From assembly GCA_017379935.1 (NCBI GenBank), contig JAFNVC010000018.1, positions 62,001 through 126,000 on the forward strand: a stretch of DNA of 64,000 nt. The letters are read 5' to 3'. The notes beneath the pieces were generated by a model. That model saw only the letters and a program-made list of their open reading frames with translations, was not told the DNA's origin and did not search any database. Position 1 is the stretch's first letter, and each line of letters begins with the position of its first letter. Both the position numbers and the translations under genes were made by a program. The DNA comes from Clostridia bacterium (GTDB lineage Bacteria; Bacillota; Clostridia; Oscillospirales; Acutalibacteraceae). Below are positions 9,774 to 16,431 of the stretch, piece after piece.

Positions 9774-10532
9774 TCACTTTATAACTACTTCGACGGGACA
9801 ATGGTCAGAGCCGAAGATATCCGAATGAATTTTTGCGCTGACAAGTCTGTCTGCCATATCGTCGGAAACGCAGAAATAATCAATACGCCAGCCGACGTTC
9901 TTTTCCCTTGCCTTGAAGCGGTATGACCACCAGCTGTAAGCGTTTTCAAGGTCGGGATAAAAATAACGGAAGGTATCGATGAAGCCTGCATCGAGAAGCT
10001 CACCGAATTTGCCTCTTTCCTCGTCGGAAAAGCCGGGGTTACCGCGGTTGGTTTTCGGATTTTTCAGGTCGATTTCCTTGTGCGCTACATTGAGGTCGCC
10101 GCAGAAAACAACGCCCTTGGTCTTTTTCAGCTCACAGACATAAGCGCGGAAGGCATCCTCCCATTTCATACGGTGGTCGATGCGCTTGAGTCCGTCCTGC
10201 GCGTTGGGGACATATTCGGTGATGAAATAATAGTCGGGGAATTCGAGGGTAATGATTCTGCCCTCGGTGTCAAGCTCGGGAACGCCGATGCCGTATTGCA
10301 CGCTTATCGGCTCCTCCTTCGTGAAGATTGCCGTACCCGAATAGCCCTTCTTTTCGGCATAGTGCCAGTACTGGTGATATCCGTCAAGAGTGAGCTCGAG
10401 CTGACCGGCCTGCATCTTCGTTTCCTGCAGGCAGAAGATGTCCGCATCAAGCGCATTGAAAACGTCCGTAAAGCCCTTGGTCATACAGGCACGGATGCCG
10501 TTGACGTTCCAGGAAATAAATTTTTTGCTCAA
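9774..10532 (-). CDS. xth: Exodeoxyribonuclease III (AP endonuclease)
   Basis: 252 residues, normal for the ExoIII/APE1 family. It cleaves DNA 5' to abasic sites and removes 3' blocks in base excision repair. Motifs seen: SWNVNGIRA, CLQETK (metal-binding Glu), YVPN, GDLNVAHKEID, GFSDEER, WRIDYF, and SDHCPVE with the terminal catalytic Asp-His. The start is a TTG at 10532: a perfect GGAGGT lies 8 bases upstream on the coding strand and the protein then begins MSKKFISWNV. A longer frame upstream has no ribosome site. First gene of the leftward group running through to secA. Confidence 0.95.
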   Translation of the reverse strand: MSKKFISWNVNGIRACMTKGFTDVFNALDADIFCLQETKMQAGQLELTLDGYHQYWHYAEKKGYSGTAIFTKEEPISVQYGIGVPELDTEGRIITLEFPDYYFITEYVPNAQDGLKRIDHRMKWEDAFRAYVCELKKTKGVVFCGDLNVAHKEIDLKNPKTNRGNPGFSDEERGKFGELLDAGFIDTFRYFYPDLENAYSWWSYRFKAREKNVGWRIDYFCVSDDMADRLVSAKIHSDIFGSDHCPVEVVIK

Positions 10533-10745
10533 ATCAGCACACCTCCGCACAGTAATACACATTATAAAAGGTATTATAACATATTAAATAGCAAAAATCT
10601 ATTATTCGGAGATGTTTTTTTGCTTAGTTCACAAAAATTTTAAAAAGTGTAAAAAATGCTGGATTTTTTAATACATATGTGTTATGATGCTTATGTCTAT
10701 AAATGACGAAAAAAATAAATTTATTAATGTAGGGAGAAGATTCGT
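10533..10745. other. Divergent intergenic region
   Basis: 213 AT-rich bases between the divergent xth and the secreted repeat-protein gene. It should hold both promoters. A TATGAT -10-like hexamer lies at 10683-10688 for the rightward gene, but I see no convincing -35. No repeats or structured RNA stand out. Confidence 0.5.
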
Positions 10746-11747
10746 ATGAAAAACACAATTTTTCAGTGCGTGACAGCAATTATCTGCGTAGTTGCTATCT
10801 CTGTAACAGGTATGCTCGGTCTTAACAAGATCGCTGACGCTAAGATTGAGGCTGCTAAGATTGCAGCAGAGTCAGCAGGTAATGTTTCAACAGATGCACC
10901 GTCAACAGATGCTCCGTCAACAGACGCTCCGTCAGATGTTCCGTCAGATGTTCCTTCAGATGTTCCTGCTGATACACCGGCAGATACACCTGCAGACGCT
11001 CCGACAGATGCTCCTGCAACAGACGCTCCGGCTGATGCACCGTCAACAGACGCACCGGCAGATAAGCCCGCTACTGACAACGGCCCCAAGGCTCCTGCAA
11101 CAGCAGCAGAAATCACAGCTTATTACAACAACGCTATCAACAAGGTTGTTTCTTCAAAGGCTGGCTTCAAGAAGAGCAGAACAACTGTAATGCACAACCT
11201 CGACGGTGGTGCTCTCCTCAAGATTCAGCTTGTTGTTGATATGGTTAACGACTTCCTTGGTGTTGGTACAGACAGCTGGGATAACCAGAAGGGCAAGCAG
11301 GATAACCTCAGCAAGGCTTCTCTTGCAGCAGGCGACGTTAAGCAGGCTTCTTGCGCAAACAACAACGGTATCTACACAATCACAATGACTCTTAAGGACG
11401 GTAACAGCTCAGCTAATGCTTCAGGCAACTCTGACAACTCACCGCTTCAGAGAGCAGGCGTTTTTGCAGGTAAGGGCGATAAGAAGGCTTACGACTACAA
11501 GAACTCTGAGAACATCCATACAGCTATCAACGGTGTTGACGATTGTACAGCAGAGTCAGCACTTGAGAAGGTAACAAACACAAAGATCACAGCTGTTATC
11601 GACTCAAAGACAGGTAAGCTCCAGTCACTCACAGCTTCTTGGGATTGGTATGTTGAGCTTGCAAATGTTAAGTATACAATCGTTGGTATCAAGTCAGCTA
11701 AGGGTAATGCTACAACAACAGTTAAGCTTACTAACGTTCAGTGGTAA
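10746..11747 (+). CDS. Secreted or anchored protein with Asp/Ala/Pro/Ser/Thr repeat linker
   Basis: 333 residues. An N-terminal hydrophobic segment (about residues 8-25) is followed by a low-complexity stretch at about residues 47-110 built from short DAPS, DVPS and DTPA units. After that comes a folded domain of about 220 residues rich in Asn, Lys and Thr (AEITAYYNNAINKV ... LTASWDWYVEL). The repeat looks like an extracellular spacer holding the C-terminal domain away from the membrane. No catalytic motif or known domain recognised. Codons are uniform (GCT, ACA, AAC, AAG) as in strongly expressed genes, and a strong terminator follows. The ribosome site is AGGGAGAAGA before the ATG. Confidence 0.8.
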   Translation: MKNTIFQCVTAIICVVAISVTGMLGLNKIADAKIEAAKIAAESAGNVSTDAPSTDAPSTDAPSDVPSDVPSDVPADTPADTPADAPTDAPATDAPADAPSTDAPADKPATDNGPKAPATAAEITAYYNNAINKVVSSKAGFKKSRTTVMHNLDGGALLKIQLVVDMVNDFLGVGTDSWDNQKGKQDNLSKASLAAGDVKQASCANNNGIYTITMTLKDGNSSANASGNSDNSPLQRAGVFAGKGDKKAYDYKNSENIHTAINGVDDCTAESALEKVTNTKITAVIDSKTGKLQSLTASWDWYVELANVKYTIVGIKSAKGNATTTVKLTNVQW

Positions 11748-11764
11748 TTGATACATAAGCATTT

Positions 11765-11798
11765 CTCCCGAAGGTAACCCCTTCGGGAGTTTTTCTTT
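11765..11798 (+). terminator. Intrinsic terminator of the repeat-protein gene
   Basis: Ten-bp GC-rich stem (11765-11774 with 11780-11789) and a run TTTTTCTTTT. It is a textbook rho-independent terminator 17 bases after the stop codon. Confidence 0.93.
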
Positions 11799-11800
11799 TA

Positions 11801-11829
11801 TTGAAAAACAAAAGCCTTTGTGCTAGAAT
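11801..11829 (+). promoter_or_regulatory. Promoter of the PI-PLC-like gene
   Basis: TTGAAA at 11801-11806, 17-bp spacer, TAGAAT at 11824-11829 with a TG dinucleotide one base before the -10. It lies 30 bases upstream of the ATG. Confidence 0.7.
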
Positions 11830-11859
11830 AGTTTTATTAAAATGTAATCAGGTGATTTT

Positions 11860-13011
11860 ATGCAGACGGTTTTCAACTATTTGTTTAAGTTTACAGCCTC
11901 CTTGATCTCACTGCTTCTCTTTGTTTTCACGGGACTTCCCGCTGTTATTTCAGAAAACAAAAGCGCACGCGAGGAGAATATCGTTCAGCAGCTTGAACGC
12001 ATAGAGGCTCTTTCCGAGGCTTATGCAAGTGGTAATTACGAAAGGGTGAACGAATCTGCCCTCGCAGGCTTTGATGTTGCAAAGGCGTATGCCGACGGTG
12101 TTAAATTCAACGAGGTTGCCTATATTGCAACGCATAACAGCTATCAGCTCGAGAGCGTGCCGTCCTACCGCAAGCTTTACCGTGATTTCGAAAACGTTAC
12201 CTTCGGACTTATCAGCGGAGATGCGCCCGAATATTGCAGCGATACTCTCACCGAGCAGTTCAATGTCGGAATCAGAAGCATCGAGCTTGATATCGAAACG
12301 GTGGTTGACGGCGATAATGTCGGCTTCGTCTGCACCCATTCACCGCTGATTGATATGACCTCATCGTGCTATGATTTCAGCCTTGCGCTTAAAGAAATAA
12401 AAATGTGGTCGGATGCAAACCCGAACCACCTGCCGATAACGGTTATAATTGAGCCGAAAAAGATTTTTATACCGGACAAAGGAATGAAATTCCTTAATAT
12501 GGAATATGCACAGCTTCTGGATGAGCTTATCCGCGATGTCCTCGGTGAAAGCCTGCTGACACCCGCCGATATGATGGGTGATTACCCGTCGCTTAAAGCG
12601 ATGCGTGAGGCGGACGGATGGTTGCCGTTTGCAGAATGTGCGGGTAAGGTTGTCGTGCTTCTGCATGACACGACAGTGACGAAGGACTACATCGCGCAGG
12701 ACGAGACGATAAAATCGCAGGCAATGTTCCCGATGCTCCGTTATAAGGACAGAGACAAGGACTATGCGTCCTTCCTCATCGTCAACAAGCCGAAGGATAT
12801 CGATAAATATTCGCAGGAGCTGATTTTCGAAAAGAATCTTGTTGTAAGAACGCGTGTTGATACCTACGGCAGCTATAACGAGGAGGACCGCAGACTGACC
12901 CTTGAAAGCGGAGCGCAGATACTTTCCACCGATTACCCGCCGAAGGCTGATATGACGGATGTTGAGTATGCTGTCAGGTTTGATAACGGCACGGCAAATA
13001 TAATAAAATAA
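11860..13011 (+). CDS. Secreted Ca2+-dependent phosphoinositide phospholipase C-like protein
   Basis: 383 residues. It has an N-terminal hydrophobic signal segment (about residues 10-30). A TIM-barrel phosphodiesterase domain follows: YIATHNSYQ (catalytic first His), GIRSIELDIE (metal-binding Glu/Asp), FVCTHSPL (second His) and TVIIEPKK. This pattern is that of the PI-PLC-C1/Ca2+-dependent bacterial family, which hydrolyses phosphatidylinositol or related phosphodiester head groups. Action would be outside the cell. The actual substrate cannot be read from the sequence. Single-gene transcript with its own promoter and a terminator shared with the convergent glycosylase gene. AGGTGA precedes the ATG. 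Confidence 0.82.
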   Translation: MQTVFNYLFKFTASLISLLLFVFTGLPAVISENKSAREENIVQQLERIEALSEAYASGNYERVNESALAGFDVAKAYADGVKFNEVAYIATHNSYQLESVPSYRKLYRDFENVTFGLISGDAPEYCSDTLTEQFNVGIRSIELDIETVVDGDNVGFVCTHSPLIDMTSSCYDFSLALKEIKMWSDANPNHLPITVIIEPKKIFIPDKGMKFLNMEYAQLLDELIRDVLGESLLTPADMMGDYPSLKAMREADGWLPFAECAGKVVVLLHDTTVTKDYIAQDETIKSQAMFPMLRYKDRDKDYASFLIVNKPKDIDKYSQELIFEKNLVVRTRVDTYGSYNEEDRRLTLESGAQILSTDYPPKADMTDVEYAVRFDNGTANIIK

Positions 13012-13015
13012 AATT

Positions 13016-13059
13016 AAAAGCAAGAAGGCTGTATAAGTGTACAAGTCTTCTTGCTTTTT
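13016..13059. terminator. Bidirectional terminator between PI-PLC-like and glycosylase genes
   Basis: AAAAGCAAGAAG pairs with CTTCTTGCTTTT across an 18-19-base loop (arms about 13016-13027 and 13047-13058). The arm ends supply U-runs in both directions. The neighbours are convergent. Confidence 0.82.
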
Positions 13060-13061
13060 GC

Positions 13062-13883
13062 TTATTCAACGTTTCTTCTCCAATGGAAGAGATACTGCTG
13101 TGCGATGCCTTCGACGCCGTTACAGCATTCGGGCAAGCCCTCGGGGTAAAGCTCAGCCATAATTCTGCGCACCCACACATCAACGGGGAAGGCATCGACT
13201 CTTCCGCAGCCGTAAAGCAGGGCGCATTCCGCAACCTTTGCGCCGACACCCTTGATTTTTATCAGCTCCTCACGAGCCTCGTCAATATCGCAGGAGGAGA
13301 GCTTTTTAAGGTCAACCTCACCCGAGGCAACCTTCTGTGCCGCATCTATAATATACTTTGCACGGAAGCCCGAGCGAAGCGGTGCGAGATCGTCCACGGT
13401 GAGCGCGGATAGCTTTTCTGCAGTCGGGAAGGTGAAATCACCGCCGCCGAGATCCTCGCCGAAATTAAGGCACAGACGCTCGATAATCCCCTTGATGCGA
13501 GGGATGTTATTGTTCTGCGAAATAATGAACGAGCAAAGAGCCTCCCACGGCTCCTGTTTAAGAATACGGATACCCGGGTAGGCATCAATCGCTGTTTTAA
13601 GATGACTGTCGGTTTTGAGCTTTTCGCAGATTTTGCCGTAGTCTCTGCCGAGGTCGAAATATTCCGCCCAGAGCGCCTCGTCACCCTCGCAGAAGCTGCC
13701 GCGGATAATCAGCTCGCCGTCGTTCTGAGAGATGTCAACCGCTTTTCCGCACGCTACACCGTGCCATTCGCCGTTGCTTTTTTCGCTCCAGCGGAAAGCC
13801 TGACCGCAATCGAGCGTAAGGGGGACAGAAAGGGGGTCAACCCCCGAAAAAATTATGGTATTTTTGTTAAATTCAGTTTCCAT
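13062..13883 (-). CDS. 8-oxoguanine DNA glycosylase/AP lyase, OGG1-type
   Basis: 273 residues. It excises 8-oxo-guanine and nicks the abasic site. An OGG N-terminal domain (PLTLDCGQAFRW at about residues 21-32) is followed by a helix-hairpin-helix GPD core: KGVGAKVAEC with the catalytic lysine (K216), then FPVDVWV with the catalytic aspartate (D235). The SFIISQNNNIPRI segment is also typical. No iron-sulfur cluster cysteines, as expected for this branch. It is the first and only gene of its transcript. The RBS before the ATG is the weak AGGTGACACT. With Nth and exonuclease III nearby, the window carries three oxidative-damage repair enzymes. Confidence 0.93.
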   Translation of the reverse strand: METEFNKNTIIFSGVDPLSVPLTLDCGQAFRWSEKSNGEWHGVACGKAVDISQNDGELIIRGSFCEGDEALWAEYFDLGRDYGKICEKLKTDSHLKTAIDAYPGIRILKQEPWEALCSFIISQNNNIPRIKGIIERLCLNFGEDLGGGDFTFPTAEKLSALTVDDLAPLRSGFRAKYIIDAAQKVASGEVDLKKLSSCDIDEAREELIKIKGVGAKVAECALLYGCGRVDAFPVDVWVRRIMAELYPEGLPECCNGVEGIAQQYLFHWRRNVE

Positions 13884-14073
13884 AGTGTCACCTGTATAAT
13901 TGCTGAATATTCATTTTGTAACTATTTGTAACAATGCTTGTCAAGTGCTTTACGGGTTATTTCAAATAGAAAAAATAGATAGAATTTTCGCTAAACTTTG
14001 TGCAATTTATTACCAAAAAACACTTGACATATCTCTTTTGTGAAATGTTAAAAAAATAACAAACTTTACTGAT

Positions 14074-14102
14074 TTGACATAAAAACGGTGGAAAACTTTG
14101 AT
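14074..14102 (+). promoter_or_regulatory. Candidate promoter of the small membrane-protein gene
   Basis: TTGACA at 14074-14079, 17-bp spacer, TTTGAT at 14097-14102. A second TTGACA lies at 14024-14029 with a poorer -10. The transcript would start just upstream of the DnaA-box-like cluster, giving a leader of about 240 bases. Confidence 0.45.
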
Positions 14103-14192
14103 AAATCAAGGCTTTTTGGGGAAGTTATCAACACTTTCAACACAGTTTTCCACACTTTTTAACCGATTTTTCAAGTTTTCCACACTTCCACA
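14087..14192. other. Cluster of DnaA-box-like nonamers
   Basis: The DnaA box consensus is TTATCCACA. Seen here: TTATCAACA (14125-14133), TTTTCCACA (14146-14154 and 14176-14184), CTTTCAACA (14134-14142), ACTTCCACA (14184-14192), and an inverted TTTTCCACC (14087-14095). Five of the six are on one strand within 70 bases. This could be an origin, a DnaA titration site or a DnaA-regulated promoter. No dnaA gene is in the window, so I do not call it oriC. Confidence 0.45.
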
Positions 14193-14346
14193 GAAAACTT
14201 GTGAAAGCTCGTACGAAGTCGAATTTTGTCGGATTTTATTCATTTTTTATGCATATTTTGCAATTGTGAACAATGCACATTTTTTGAATAAAAAACTGCA
14301 GAAAAGGCAACAATACCTATGAATATTTTAAAAAGAGGTGTCTGTT

Positions 14347-14616
14347 TTGTTGAAGGGTGTCAACCATCAGATTGTCGAGGTTACAAAACCGTCGTGTGAA
14401 TACTTTGAAAGAGTGATTTTTTTCGTAAAACCCGAATTTTCCTCCGTCAGTGAGGGTACTCTGCGTGAGCGCGCAAGCACGATCGCAGGCGAGGTCGGTG
14501 CGCCGCCTCCGTCAAAGGTGCGTCAGGACAGGCTGCTGCTCGTGTCACGTCTGCTTTGCGCCGCAATTATGGGTGCTGCCGTCACGGTTATTGCTTCCAA
14601 ATTATTTTTTGGCTGA
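14347..14616 (+). CDS. Small conserved-looking protein with one C-terminal membrane segment
   Basis: 89 residues. A soluble N-terminal part (MLKGVNHQIVEV ... SCEYFERVIFFVKPEF) is followed by a positively charged patch and one transmembrane helix at the very end (about residues 66-85, LLCAAIMGAAVTVIASKLF). This predicts a tail-anchored protein facing the cytoplasm. The opening motif resembles small proteins of unknown function I recall from Clostridia, but I cannot assign a named family. Start: AGAGGTG ends 6 bases before a TTG at 14347; the in-frame GTG at 14338 is part of that ribosome site. The 3' end overlaps the convergent nth gene by 15 bases. Confidence 0.65.
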   Translation: MLKGVNHQIVEVTKPSCEYFERVIFFVKPEFSSVSEGTLRERASTIAGEVGAPPPSKVRQDRLLLVSRLLCAAIMGAAVTVIASKLFFG

Positions 14617-15231
14617 TTTACAGAATTCGCGCATACAGCATTTTTCGCAGTCGGGGCGGCGGGCAATGCAGACCGCTCTGCCGTGAAGCACGCATCGGTG
14701 GCAGAAATCGTTGCTTTCCTCCGGAGGGAGTATTTTCTTAAGCTCAAGCTCAACCTTGAGAGGGTCTTTTGTGCTGACAAGTCCGAGCAGATTTGTGATT
14801 CGGATAAGATGCGTGTCTGCGACAACGGCAGGCTTGCCGTAAATGTCACCGCAGATGAGATTTGCCGTTTTTCTTCCGACACCGGGAAGGCTTGTCAGAT
14901 CCTCGATGTTGTCGGGTACCTTGCCGTCAAAGCGTTCAATAATTCCGCGTGCCATACCGATGATATCACGCGCCTTTGTGCGGTAAAAGCCGCAGGAGCG
15001 CACAAGCTCCTCGACGTCCTCGACCTTCGCGTCGGCATAATCTTCAAGCGTTTTATATTTTTCAAAAAGGGCAGGAGTGACGAGATTCACTCTCGCGTCC
15101 GTGCATTGAGCGGAAAGCCGTGTTGCGACGAGCAATTCAAAGTCGTTGCCTGCATCAAGAGAGCATATTGCCTCGGGGTATTCTTTTTTAAGAGCCTCAA
15201 CGGCAAGTAATGCTCTTTCTTTTTTTGTCAT
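14602..15231 (-). CDS. nth: Endonuclease III
   Basis: 209 residues, standard length. A DNA glycosylase/AP lyase removing oxidised pyrimidines. The HhH-GPD core has LPGVGRKTAN with catalytic K121 and VADTHLIRI with catalytic D139. The [4Fe-4S] cluster ligands C188, C195, C198 and C204 have the exact C-X6-C-X2-C-X5-C spacing. The start at 15231 (MTKKERALL) has GAGGTGA upstream. A much longer frame reaching 15420 would add a hydrophobic leader without a ribosome site, so I rejected it. Tail-to-tail with the small membrane-protein gene, overlapping 15 bases. Confidence 0.96.
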   Translation of the reverse strand: MTKKERALLAVEALKKEYPEAICSLDAGNDFELLVATRLSAQCTDARVNLVTPALFEKYKTLEDYADAKVEDVEELVRSCGFYRTKARDIIGMARGIIERFDGKVPDNIEDLTSLPGVGRKTANLICGDIYGKPAVVADTHLIRITNLLGLVSTKDPLKVELELKKILPPEESNDFCHRCVLHGRAVCIARRPDCEKCCMREFCKSAKK

Positions 15232-15302
15232 TATGCTCACCTCGGTAAAATTATAACAAAATAAGATCAGCTTTGCAAGAAAGAGATACCGGAAAAGCAA
15301 GA

Positions 15303-15331
15303 TTGATTTTTTACGGTTGAAATAGTATAAT
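15303..15331 (+). promoter_or_regulatory. Promoter of the metallopeptidase-like gene
   Basis: TTGATT at 15303-15308, 17-bp spacer, perfect TATAAT at 15326-15331, about 45 bases before the chosen ATG. The ATG at 15335 lies only four bases after the -10 and so cannot be the start. Confidence 0.75.
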
Positions 15332-15376
15332 CGAATGAACACATACGAAAAGTACGGAATTATTCGAGGTTGGCAA

Positions 15377-16207
15377 ATGAAAGTTATTAACACTTGTGAA
15401 AAAATCAAAACTGAATTCAAAAACGGATTTGATATGTCTTTATGGAAAAAATATGCACATAGTATTTCAAAAGAGTTAGCCGCAAAATGCGAGAATGATG
15501 CAAAAAACTATGATTTTAATAACAATGTTCTACCTGTTCTTGAAGAGGCTTTGAATGAAGAAAAAATCAACATCGTCAGCCAAAATTTTCAGACAGTAAT
15601 TGATACATTGAATGATAATTTGTCAGAGTTATTTGACAATGAGCCCGATATCAATATTATTTTGTATCTTGGTCTTTGCAACGGTGCAGGTTGGGCAACC
15701 ACTCTTGACGGCAAGAATACGGTTTTATTGGGGCTAGAAAAAATTATTGAGCTTGATTGGGGAGACGAAAACAATATGCGTGCCCTGATATTGCACGAAA
15801 TCGGTCATTTATGGCATGAGATGAACGGAAATCTGCATATCCCCGAATACACAAAACGCAGAAAAGGCATTGCGCAGCTTTACTGCGAGGGTATTGCTAT
15901 GGTTTGTGAACATATTCTTTGCGGTGATGATCAGTTTTATCATCAGAATAAGGACGGATGGCTCGAGTGGTGTTATGAGAATGAAAACGATATAAAGAGA
16001 GAGTATCTCCGTCGTCTCGATGCAAGAGAAAGTGTTCAGGACTTTTTCGGAGACTGGTGCGCTTATAAAGGTCATTCTGATGTCGGATATTTTCTTGGCT
16101 GTCAGTTTATCGAGAGTTTAATTAAAATATATTCGTTCAAGGAAATCGCAAACTTCTCTTACAGAAAAATCAATAAAGAATTTAAAAAGTATGCTTGTCG
16201 AGTTTAA
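15377..16207 (+). CDS. Putative zinc metallopeptidase with HEIGH motif, accessory
   Basis: 276 residues, no signal peptide or membrane segment. The zinc motif HEIGH is at residues 140-144 (ALILHEIGHLWHEMNG), and a conserved-looking Glu about 26 residues later (YCEGIAMVCEH) could be the third ligand, as in gluzincin-like DUF2268-type proteins. Lone cytosolic protein; substrate unknown. Start ATG 15377 has CGAGGT six bases upstream, and the promoter position excludes the earlier ATG. Codon use (AAA, TTT, TTA, ATT) is clearly more AT-rich than its neighbours, suggesting transfer. A broken gene fragment follows it. Confidence 0.7.
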   Translation: MKVINTCEKIKTEFKNGFDMSLWKKYAHSISKELAAKCENDAKNYDFNNNVLPVLEEALNEEKINIVSQNFQTVIDTLNDNLSELFDNEPDINIILYLGLCNGAGWATTLDGKNTVLLGLEKIIELDWGDENNMRALILHEIGHLWHEMNGNLHIPEYTKRRKGIAQLYCEGIAMVCEHILCGDDQFYHQNKDGWLEWCYENENDIKREYLRRLDARESVQDFFGDWCAYKGHSDVGYFLGCQFIESLIKIYSFKEIANFSYRKINKEFKKYACRV

Positions 16208-16243
16208 CTGTGAGCTATTCCAAAAACAGATATAGGAGCACAA

Positions 16244-16328
16244 ATGAAAAAAGTAATAGTCATAGGTTGTCCGGAAAGCGTCTGATGATTACATAGACGA
16301 GGTGATGAATAAATATGCCGATGAATGA
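16244..16328 (+). pseudogene. Remnant of a small gene (possibly a P-loop kinase-like N-terminus)
   Basis: AGGAG at 16234-16238 precedes an ATG at 16244 encoding MKKVIVIGCPESV and then a stop. Shifting frame continues SDDYIDEVMNKYADE up to a TGA at 16328. The start resembles MKKVIVIGCPGSGKS of small nucleotide kinases, with the P-loop deleted, joined to an unrelated or terminal piece. I read this as an internally deleted pseudogene left with the neighbouring AT-rich gene. The parent gene is not certain. Confidence 0.5.
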
Positions 16329-16367
16329 AAACCTTAAAAAGCTATTACTATTTTTCCTTTAAGCTTA

Positions 16368-16395
16368 TTGAATTTTATTTTCAGTGTGATATAAT
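16368..16395 (+). promoter_or_regulatory. Promoter of the GH109-like gene
   Basis: TTGAAT at 16368-16373, 16-bp spacer, TATAAT at 16390-16395 with an extended -10 (TGA directly before it). Confidence 0.75.
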
Positions 16396-16431
16396 CAAAT
16401 TACCTATTTTGTTTAAAGCGAGGCAATAGCA

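Larger units (their letters stand above)
13884..14346. other. AT-rich intergenic region with DnaA-box-like sites
   Basis: 463 bases without a supported gene, between divergent genes. It contains a rightward promoter candidate (14074-14102), a cluster of sites resembling DnaA boxes (14087-14192), and AT-rich stretches on both sides. A 74-codon frame at 14098-14322 runs through the cluster but has no ribosome site and I do not accept it. Confidence 0.6.

Noticed and set aside
12361..13044. 227-codon minus-strand frame
   Set aside because: Wholly antisense to the PI-PLC-like gene, which has clear family motifs; the frame reads through the shared terminator and has no start site.
14098..14322. 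74-codon open frame in the region of DnaA-box-like sites
   Set aside because: No ribosome binding site, biased composition from AT-rich DNA, no recognisable protein features, and it covers the nonamer cluster.
13884..14346. Definite oriC call
   Set aside because: Nonamers are degenerate, dnaA is absent, and gene orientations on the two sides do not diverge clearly; kept only as a candidate DnaA-binding region.
15232..15420. N-terminal extension of nth
   Set aside because: It would add 63 residues with a hydrophobic stretch before the conserved start, while GAGGTGA directly precedes the normal-length ATG at 15231.
15377..16328. Insertion sequence or prophage
   Set aside because: AT-rich genes are present but no transposase, integrase, terminal inverted repeats or phage structural genes were seen.
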